A DNA stretch of 40,087 nt from Flavobacteriaceae bacterium (GTDB taxonomy: Bacteria > Bacteroidota > Bacteroidia > Flavobacteriales > Flavobacteriaceae), in NCBI GenBank assembly GCA_030626795.1, contig DAOUTI010000002.1, positions 1-40,087 on the forward strand. The letters run 5' to 3'. How positions within the stretch are numbered: the stretch's first letter is position 1; each line of letters begins with the position of its first letter. A program made the translations under genes and the position numbers. Shown here one piece after another: positions 10,699-18,133 of the stretch. The notes beneath the pieces were generated by a model. The model had not been told where the DNA came from. It saw nothing but the letters and a program-made list of their open reading frames with translations, and made no database searches.

Positions 10699-10897
10699 CA
10701 AAGTTGGTCAAAAATTATGCCTACGGGAAGGGTCAACTGATAAAAAAATAAAAAATTGGTTTAATGCGGGTGTTACTTGTACAGGGATGGGTTCTAAATT
10801 AATTACGAAAGATATAATTGAAATGATGGTATTTAAAAATTTAAAGAATAAAGTAAAAAGTACATTACCGCTAGTTCAACAAATCAGAAACTACTGA
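10699..10897 (+). pseudogene. Frameshifted C-terminal remnant of a KDPG/KHG aldolase (Eda-like)
   Basis: One frame reads VQSWSKIMPTGRVN*, matching the aldolase ...SKIMPTGGVN signature. After a frame change the adjacent frame reads TDKKIKNWFNAGVTCTGMGSKLITKDIIE...VQQIRNY, matching the aldolase C-terminus. No upstream two-thirds of the gene is present. Confidence 0.75.
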
Positions 10898-10954
10898 TTT
10901 TGAATCAATATATAATACTAAAAACAATATTTATAAATTAACTAAATTTAAATT

Positions 10955-12403
10955 ATGACCAATTCGTCCAACAAAAGAATCAATATTTATTTTATCACTA
11001 TTATAATAACCTTAGGTGGTTTGTTATTTGGTTATGACACAGGAGTTATAAACGGAACGCAATTTTATTTTTCAAAATATTTTGAATTAACAGGAGCGAT
11101 CAAAGGCTTTATTGTAAGTAGTGCGCTACTTGGTGCATTGTTTGGTGCTGCGATTTCTGGTTTGTTAAGTAAACGTATTGGTAGAAAAAACTCGTTGATA
11201 ATTTCAGCAGTCCTTTTTGCAATTTCTGCTTGGGGATCTGGAATGCCATCCATGTTACCAGAAACGACAACTTTGCTAGTTATTTTTAGAGTTATAGGAG
11301 GTATTGGTATAGGTATCGCCTCGATGAATGCACCAATGTATATTGCCGAAATCGCCCCTGCAAAGAAAAGAGGAACGTTGGTTACATTTTATCAATTGGC
11401 CATTGTAATTGGTTTTTTTGTTGTGTTTTTAGCAACCTACATAATTGGAAATAATCTTACAGAAGCACAAAATATTGAATATGGTTGGAGACAGATGTTT
11501 TGGTCAGAATTAATTCCGGCAGGATTGTTTTTAGTACTATTATTTTTTGTTCCAAAAAGTCCACGTTGGTTAATGATAAAAGGAAGAGAGGAAGAGGCCA
11601 AAAACATTTTAACACAAATACACGGGGAAGAAATTGCTGATAAAGAATTTATTGAAATTCAAGAGTCTATTCATAAAGATAGTAAATCAGAAAAAGTATC
11701 CATATTTAGTAAATCAATGTTGTCAATTATCATCATCGGAACAGTTCTTTCTGCACTTCAACAATTTACGGGTATCAATGCTGTATTATATTATGGAGCT
11801 GATATTTTTGAACAAGCCCTAGGTTTCGGACAAGATGATGTGCTGAAACAGCAAATATTACTGGCAACAGTGAATCTAATTTTCACCTTTATTGCAATGT
11901 ATGCTGTAGATAAATTTGGAAGAAAACCACTATTAATGATTGGTGGTTTTGGTATGTTGATTGGTTTTTTAATGATGGGCTTTACCCTATATTTTAGTGA
12001 TTATTCGGCTATCAATGCTGCTGGAAATCCTTCCATTTCATCAACCGAAGGAATTATAAGTTTAATAGGAGTATTGATTTTTATAGGTGCTTTTGCCATG
12101 TCTATGGGGCCAGTTGTTTGGGTGATATTATCAGAAATTTTCCCTAATAAAATACGAAGTATTGCCATGTCTATTGCAGTTGCAGCACAATGGTTGGCCA
12201 ATTATTTTGTATCACAAACTTTTCCAATAATTGTAGAGAGTGATGCTAATAAATTACAATTAGACGGTGGTGTTTGGAATAACGCTTTACCCTATTTTAT
12301 TTTCTCAGCATTTATAGTAATCATCATTGTTTTTGTATGGAAATTCATTCCTGAAACAAAAGGAAAAACATTGGAAGAAATGGAAACTTTGTTCGAAAAA
12401 TAG
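10955..12403 (+). CDS. MFS sugar porter (XylE/GalP-like)
   Basis: LGGLLFGYDTGVINGTQ, GLLSKRIGRKN, AEIAPAKKRGTLV, QQFTGINAVLYYG, DKFGRKPLL and PETKGKTLEEME motifs. Confidence 0.95.
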   Translation: MTNSSNKRINIYFITIIITLGGLLFGYDTGVINGTQFYFSKYFELTGAIKGFIVSSALLGALFGAAISGLLSKRIGRKNSLIISAVLFAISAWGSGMPSMLPETTTLLVIFRVIGGIGIGIASMNAPMYIAEIAPAKKRGTLVTFYQLAIVIGFFVVFLATYIIGNNLTEAQNIEYGWRQMFWSELIPAGLFLVLLFFVPKSPRWLMIKGREEEAKNILTQIHGEEIADKEFIEIQESIHKDSKSEKVSIFSKSMLSIIIIGTVLSALQQFTGINAVLYYGADIFEQALGFGQDDVLKQQILLATVNLIFTFIAMYAVDKFGRKPLLMIGGFGMLIGFLMMGFTLYFSDYSAINAAGNPSISSTEGIISLIGVLIFIGAFAMSMGPVVWVILSEIFPNKIRSIAMSIAVAAQWLANYFVSQTFPIIVESDANKLQLDGGVWNNALPYFIFSAFIVIIIVFVWKFIPETKGKTLEEMETLFEK

Positions 12404-12558
12404 ATTTGTAAACTTACGTTGTATGCAGCTTTAAAAAAAGCAATTGTTTATGTTGGAGGATGTATTGCCCTTGGTAGTGTAGCGGTAAATGAGTGGGGTA
12501 AAACAGTTGCAAAAGCGAAGTGATGAAACGGGTTTTAGTAAACCAATAATTGGTGAGT

Positions 12559-13149
12559 TTAAGAAGCTCTTTTGACCAATTCTTTTATTTCGTTGATGCG
12601 CTTTTCTTTTTTTGGTTGCCTGTTTGTTTTTGCAAATGGGGTATGATATTGATGAGCCTCTAAAAATTTGACTTGAATTTTATTCCATTCATTAATATCA
12701 TTGATAACAGAAAAGGCTCGTAATTCATTAAAAAGTTGATTGCTTATTGCGTAAAAATCATCTCTTCCTAAATAATCAAGGTCTGCATCACAAATCATTT
12801 TTTCTAAATAATTTTCAGGAGTTTGAGGTATATGAGTAGCCATAATAAGCCCTTTTACAATCGTTATCTCTTTTTTAGTAAAACCATACTCAATCATATA
12901 TTTTTCAACAATTTCACAACCTAGCTTTTCATGTTCTATATTTGAAATGGCAAAACCAATGTCATGATAAAGCGCTCCTATTCGTAAAAGTTTGGCTGTG
13001 TATATATCAATTTTTTCTCGTGTGATGGATTTATTAATCACTTTGAGTACGTCATAGGTGTGGTGAGCACCATGATAATATAACTTTTGAGGTAATTTTG
13101 AATTTAATATCTCAAAAGCTTTTTTTCGTATTTTAATATATCCTTTCAT
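12559..13149 (-). CDS. HD-domain phosphohydrolase
   Basis: HHTYDV, ALYHDIGF (HD) and CDADLDYLGRDDFY metal-ligand motifs. The C-terminal WNKIQVKFLEAHQYHTPFAKTNRQPKKEK segment resembles the HD half of HD-DUF5706 fusion proteins (from memory). Confidence 0.82.
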   Translation of the reverse strand: MKGYIKIRKKAFEILNSKLPQKLYYHGAHHTYDVLKVINKSITREKIDIYTAKLLRIGALYHDIGFAISNIEHEKLGCEIVEKYMIEYGFTKKEITIVKGLIMATHIPQTPENYLEKMICDADLDYLGRDDFYAISNQLFNELRAFSVINDINEWNKIQVKFLEAHQYHTPFAKTNRQPKKEKRINEIKELVKRAS

Positions 13150-13174
13150 TTATTTAAACTGATAACGTATTTAT

Positions 13175-13684
13175 TTATAAATTTATTACCCAAAACCCAA
13201 TTATTAATATTATAAAAATAAAACTAATAGCAAAATATTTTATTGACTTTTGCACACTTTTAAATTTTTGATCAATAATAGTACTTTCAATAAAGACTTG
13301 ATGGCTTAATTGTATAAAAAGCTCTTTTTCATCGGTACAAATTTCGGTTAATTTTTTACTGTATTCATCAATATTACCAAATGAATAAACAGCATCTCTA
13401 AAAAAAAATACATTTTTTTTAAATTTTAATTCTATTCTAGGCATAAAACATTTAAAAGCATAAAATATTGAAATTAATACGAAAATAATCCAAAGACCAA
13501 TCAATATTAGAAAAATATAGTTTCCGTGAAACACTTCATTAAAATAATCTAACCTATCAACAAAGAGACCTAAAATAAGACTGTGAAAAGAAAAAATAAT
13601 ACCTGCTTTAAGCTCAGATGATCTTATTAATTTTTCTAACCTTTCTAATTGTTCCCAAAAATTATTAGGATCTTGTTGTATCAT
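13175..13684 (-). CDS. DUF5706/PycTM-like (Pycsar-effector-type) membrane protein
   Basis: Layout: short amphipathic start (LEKLIRSSELKAGIIFSFHSLILGLF), second TM (YIFLILIGLWIIFVLISIFYAF), CFMPRIE...FFFRDAVYSFGNIDEYSKKL...LSHQVFIESTIIDQKFKSVQKSIKY, C-terminal TM. This follows the D/E-x-KA...PR...FF-D...EY...Q...K pattern I associate with DUF5706. Needs an HMM check. Confidence 0.68.
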   Translation of the reverse strand: MIQQDPNNFWEQLERLEKLIRSSELKAGIIFSFHSLILGLFVDRLDYFNEVFHGNYIFLILIGLWIIFVLISIFYAFKCFMPRIELKFKKNVFFFRDAVYSFGNIDEYSKKLTEICTDEKELFIQLSHQVFIESTIIDQKFKSVQKSIKYFAISFIFIILIIGFWVINL

Positions 13685-13737
13685 TATTGTTAAGTCTTGG
13701 TTTTTAATTAATTGATGTATAAATATAATAAAAAATA

Positions 13738-15636
13738 TTACAATTCACTTTTTTGTTTAACTAGTTTAGTTTTATCGTTTTCAATTTCTTGTCCTTGAAC
13801 AAAATACATTTTCATCATTCCTTTGTTTTTAACACTAATTTCGCCTCTATATTCGCATTCGTATTTGTCTTTAATTAATTCATAAGTAGTTTCAGATATA
13901 TTAATTTTTCCTGGTAAAGAAGTTGATTCCATACGTGAAGCTACATTAACGGTGTCTCCCCAAATATCATAAGCAAACTTTTTTGTACCTACAACTCCGG
14001 CAACTACAGGTCCGGTATTAATTCCAATACGAACTTCAAAAGATTTAATATTTTCAACATTCACCTTTTTAGAAATTTCCATAAAATCAGCAATTTCAAA
14101 AGCAGCTTGTATCATTTTATCTGCATGGTCAATGGTAGGGAAAGGTAAGCCTCCGGCACACATATAGGCATCGCCAATGGTTTTTATCTTTTCTAGGCCA
14201 TGTTTTTCTATAATACTATCAAATTTCGAAAAATAATAATCCACACTTTTTACCAATTCTTCTGGAGATAAATTTTGCGAAATATTTGTAAACTCTTTAA
14301 AATCGGTAAACATAACACTTACGGATCCAAATTGTTTTGCTTGTACTTTTCCGTTTTGTTTTAATTCTTTGGCGGTTTCTTCGGGTAATATGTTCAACAA
14401 TAATTTCTCAGACTTATTGGTTTCTTTTTGAATAATTTTATTTGTTTTATTTATAAAACGATATCTTCTATAAATACCTATGGCTATCATTAAAAATAAA
14501 AATGAGCTTATAGCAGTTGCATAGGTAATCGTTTTGTTTTTTTTATCTTTCAGCTGATTTATTTCTGCTTCTTTTTCTAAAAACCCTATTTTATCTTGTT
14601 TTTTTTGCACCTCAAAATCTGTGCGTAGATTTGCCATTTGTTGCACCGTTTTAATATTTGTAACACTATCTCTATATAGGATATAGTTTTTATAATATTT
14701 AAATGATTCAGGAAGGTTATTATTTAATTCATAAAGTTTTGAAAGCTTTAAATTGGCATCGCTTATCTGTTTTTTTAATCCATATTTTTTTGCTAAATCT
14801 AAACTTCTAAGCGCGTAATTAAATGCATTTGGTAAATCATTTTGCTTTACATAGATATCAGACATATACGTTAGGTAAACACAAATAGGATAATAATCAT
14901 TTTGTTTTTCTAGAATTTCAATGGCTTTATTCATGTTGTTTTTTGCCATATCATTTTTTCCTTGCTGAGCATAAGCGATCCCTACATTACCCAAATTATA
15001 TGCGATTCCTAATTCATAATTCAAGGCTTTGAAAATTGCACCCGACTCATTTAAATAGATCAAAGCAGAGTCGGGTTTGGAAACATTTAAATACTCATCA
15101 CCAAGGTTCTCAATCGACGCAGCAAAACGTACAGAATCATTATTTTTTTTTAAAGCGTTTATTGCAATTTGATAATAATGTACTGAGTTGTTATGATTTC
15201 CCATTTCGGAATAAGTGCCAGCTATGGCATCATTTATGCGTCCTATTTCACGATTAGTTTTTTTATCATCTGTAATCTTTGCTGAAATTAAATAATTTTC
15301 TAAGGCTTGAGAAAGATTTCCTTTTCGTTGAAATGCATTTCCTTTATTTAAGTATGCATTAAACAAATATTGTATAGAATCTAATTTACTTGCAGTTTCA
15401 ATAAGTTCTATGCTGTAGTTTAATTTTTTTTCTGGATCAATTGATTTATCAGACAATTGACTTAGTATATTTAACCTATTTACTTCTTCAAAATCACCAT
15501 TATAAACTATTTCCAGGCTGTCAACTAGTTTTTGATTTTGACCGTATATTCCAGAATATATAAACAAAATAAATCCCAGTCTAAAATATACTTTCTTAAA
15601 GTAAAAGATTCCCATAAATGATAAAGTAATTTTCAT
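13738..15636 (-). CDS. Signal peptide-TPR-TM-class III adenylate cyclase
   Basis: N-terminal Sec-type segment, multiple TPR-like helical pairs, TM (TITYATAISSFLFLMIAIGIY), then a CHD cyclase with FTDFKEFT and IGDAYM (metal Asp), IKTIGD (Lys) and YDIWGDTVNVASRMES (Asp, Asn, Arg). Confidence 0.92.
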   Translation of the reverse strand: MKITLSFMGIFYFKKVYFRLGFILFIYSGIYGQNQKLVDSLEIVYNGDFEEVNRLNILSQLSDKSIDPEKKLNYSIELIETASKLDSIQYLFNAYLNKGNAFQRKGNLSQALENYLISAKITDDKKTNREIGRINDAIAGTYSEMGNHNNSVHYYQIAINALKKNNDSVRFAASIENLGDEYLNVSKPDSALIYLNESGAIFKALNYELGIAYNLGNVGIAYAQQGKNDMAKNNMNKAIEILEKQNDYYPICVYLTYMSDIYVKQNDLPNAFNYALRSLDLAKKYGLKKQISDANLKLSKLYELNNNLPESFKYYKNYILYRDSVTNIKTVQQMANLRTDFEVQKKQDKIGFLEKEAEINQLKDKKNKTITYATAISSFLFLMIAIGIYRRYRFINKTNKIIQKETNKSEKLLLNILPEETAKELKQNGKVQAKQFGSVSVMFTDFKEFTNISQNLSPEELVKSVDYYFSKFDSIIEKHGLEKIKTIGDAYMCAGGLPFPTIDHADKMIQAAFEIADFMEISKKVNVENIKSFEVRIGINTGPVVAGVVGTKKFAYDIWGDTVNVASRMESTSLPGKINISETTYELIKDKYECEYRGEISVKNKGMMKMYFVQGQEIENDKTKLVKQKSEL

Positions 15637-15642
15637 TAAAGC

Positions 15643-16125
15643 TTAATTTCCCACAAATATTTTAGGGTCAATTTGAAAAGTACCATTTCTTTTAACCCCA
15701 TTATTCAAAACTTTAAATTTTATGGTGTATTTATAAGTTTTTTTATTTTCACCTACTGTGGTGTTTAGTACTTCTCCAATCACTAACTCCGGAGTTTCTC
15801 CATTCCCTTTTAAAGTATTTACACCAAAGATATTGGTTCCCCCATGGTGATTGATAGAAGTGATATTAACAATATCTGTATCTGGTGCACTTGAAGAAAT
15901 ACCTTGCCATACTATGGTATCTCCAATATTTGCAGTAATGGTAAAATCTTCGTTAGAAACACCATCTTCTTGCCCAAAATCACAATATTGGTTTACTTCG
16001 TGCTTTACAATATTTCCAGTATCTACATTTAAAGTTATGATATGTTCTAGTTGCGCATGCATACTATTGCTAAAAGATAAAAATGAAATAGCAATTAAAA
16101 ATTGAAATAGTTTAGTTGTTTTCAT
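15643..16125 (-). CDS. Small secreted protein, possible cupredoxin-like beta-sandwich
   Basis: Signal peptide (MKTTKLFQFLIAISFLSFSNSMHAQ). FTITANIGDTIVWQGISS...TYKYTIKFKV pattern recalls cupredoxin folds, but no complete copper-ligand set is visible. Confidence 0.5.
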   Translation of the reverse strand: MKTTKLFQFLIAISFLSFSNSMHAQLEHIITLNVDTGNIVKHEVNQYCDFGQEDGVSNEDFTITANIGDTIVWQGISSSAPDTDIVNITSINHHGGTNIFGVNTLKGNGETPELVIGEVLNTTVGENKKTYKYTIKFKVLNNGVKRNGTFQIDPKIFVGN

Positions 16126-16153
16126 AATATTTAGTTTTGATATTCATTAAACT

Positions 16154-18115
16154 TTAAATATTTATTACTTTTTCTTTAACACCTTGAACAAAATACATTT
16201 TCATCATTCCTTTATTTTTTGCATTAATTTCGCCTCTATATTCGCAGTCATATTTGTCTTTAATCAATTCATAAGTGGTTTCCGATATATTAATTTTACC
16301 TGGTAAAGAAGTAGATTCCATGCGTGAAGCTACATTAACGGTATCTCCCCAAATATCATAGGCAAACTTCTTAGTGCCAACAACTCCAGCAACTACTGGT
16401 CCGGTATTAATTCCAATACGAACCTCAAAAGATTTAATACTTTCATCATTCTTATTTTTAGAAGCTTCCATAAATTTTGCAATTTCAAAAGCAGCTTGTA
16501 TCATTTTATCAGCATGGTCAATGGTAGGAAAAGGTAAACCTCCGGCACACATATAGGCATCACCAATAGTTTTGATCTTTTCTAAGCCATGTTTTTCTAT
16601 TATTTCATCGAATTTTGAAAAATAGAAGTCCACACTTTTTACCAATTCTTCTGGAGATAAATTTTGCGAAATATTTGTAAACTCTTTAAAATCGGTAAAC
16701 ATAACACTTACGGATCCAAATTGCTTTGCTTGTACTTTTCCGTTTTGTTTTAATTCTTTGGCGGTTTCTTCTGGTAATATATTCAATAATAATTTTTCTG
16801 ATTTTTCGGTTTCTTTTTGAATAAGAATATTAGTTTTTTTAATAAATCTATAACGTCTATAACTTGCTAATGCCAATAAGAAAACTAAAAAAGCCCCTAT
16901 AATAGAAGTGTAAGTTATACTTTTTTGTCTTTTACCTTGTAACTGATTAATTTTTGCTTCTTTTTCTAATAAACTTATTTCGTCTTGTTTTTTATCTAAA
17001 TCAAAATCAAATTGGAGTCCACGAATTTTATCGTCAGTTTGCATATTAAATACCAAATCTTTTTGCCTAAGGTATTTTTCTTGATATGTGTACGCATTTT
17101 TGTAATCGCCTTTGTAGGAATAGGTTTTGGATAACCCTTGGTATATATCACGTAATTCATCACTAGTTTCTAATTCTTTAGCCAATTGTTCAGCTTCATT
17201 ATAGTTGCTAAGGGCTTTTTCAAAATCATTTTTTTGATAAATACTTCCCAAAGCAATTATAGATTGAAGTAGGTCTAACTGTAAATTATTATTTTTTGCA
17301 ATTTGATACGCTTCAACCAAATGATTATTGGCTTTCTCAATATCTCCTTTTTTAATTTCTACTATTCCAATCATTGTTAAATTATGCGCATAATTGGATG
17401 TGGATTTATTAATTGGTAGGGCTTTATTATAGTAATTTAATGCTACAACATAGTTTTCTTTTTTATCATAAATTTCACCAACTCCCATCAAATAGGATGC
17501 TAATATTTGTGAGTCATTTAATTCTGGTAAATATTTTTCAATTTGTTTAAAATAGTTTAATGCCTTGTCATAGTTTTCCATTTCACCATAAACGCCACCG
17601 ATATTTAATAATGCAGAAGAAATAAGAAAAGTATCCTTTTGTTTTTCAGATATGCTCAATGAACGCAAAAAATAATCTAAAGCTTTGGCATGACTACCCT
17701 GACTATAATAAACGGCTCCTAAATTATTTACAAGGTTTGCAATACCTAAGGTGTCATGAATAGTTTCGAAAGTGTATAAAGATTTTGTCCAATTATCTAG
17801 CACAGCCAAAAAATCAACTTGGTAATACTGAGCTAATCCAATATTTTTTAAAGCATACGCTTTCCCTTTTTTATAATTCAATTGATCTGCAAGCGCATAA
17901 GCTTGCTCAGAATAATGAATAGATTCCGAAATATTTTCATTGTTTAATATTTCAATACTTAAAGCATTTAATGTAGATACCATTGCGGTATCTTTTGTTC
18001 TAGTTTCCACAACACTTTTTAAGCTGTCTATTTTCGCGTTTTGTGAAAAAACAGGTAAAGACAATAGTAAAAAAAGAATTACTGAAACAAAAGATACTTT
18101 ATGGTTTATAATCAT
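16154..18115 (-). CDS. Signal peptide-TPR-TM-class III adenylate cyclase (paralogue of 13738-15636)
   Basis: Signal peptide, TPR repeats, TM (SIIGAFLVFLLALASYRRY). The catalytic domain is nearly identical to the downstream paralogue. Confidence 0.92.
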   Translation of the reverse strand: MIINHKVSFVSVILFLLLSLPVFSQNAKIDSLKSVVETRTKDTAMVSTLNALSIEILNNENISESIHYSEQAYALADQLNYKKGKAYALKNIGLAQYYQVDFLAVLDNWTKSLYTFETIHDTLGIANLVNNLGAVYYSQGSHAKALDYFLRSLSISEKQKDTFLISSALLNIGGVYGEMENYDKALNYFKQIEKYLPELNDSQILASYLMGVGEIYDKKENYVVALNYYNKALPINKSTSNYAHNLTMIGIVEIKKGDIEKANNHLVEAYQIAKNNNLQLDLLQSIIALGSIYQKNDFEKALSNYNEAEQLAKELETSDELRDIYQGLSKTYSYKGDYKNAYTYQEKYLRQKDLVFNMQTDDKIRGLQFDFDLDKKQDEISLLEKEAKINQLQGKRQKSITYTSIIGAFLVFLLALASYRRYRFIKKTNILIQKETEKSEKLLLNILPEETAKELKQNGKVQAKQFGSVSVMFTDFKEFTNISQNLSPEELVKSVDFYFSKFDEIIEKHGLEKIKTIGDAYMCAGGLPFPTIDHADKMIQAAFEIAKFMEASKNKNDESIKSFEVRIGINTGPVVAGVVGTKKFAYDIWGDTVNVASRMESTSLPGKINISETTYELIKDKYDCEYRGEINAKNKGMMKMYFVQGVKEKVINI

Positions 18116-18133
18116 ATACTAAAACAAATTTAT

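Noticed and set aside
12531-12544. Hairpin GGTTTTAGTAAACC as terminator between the MFS and HD genes
   Set aside because: Short weak stem with no adjoining T tract. Not convincing.
13738-18115. Canonical Pycsar uridylate/cytidylate cyclases
   Set aside because: The cyclases have a signal peptide, TPR and TM regions, plus Lys/Asp adenine-type specificity residues closely resembling adenylate cyclases. I therefore call them adenylate cyclases and only the downstream TM protein Pycsar-like.
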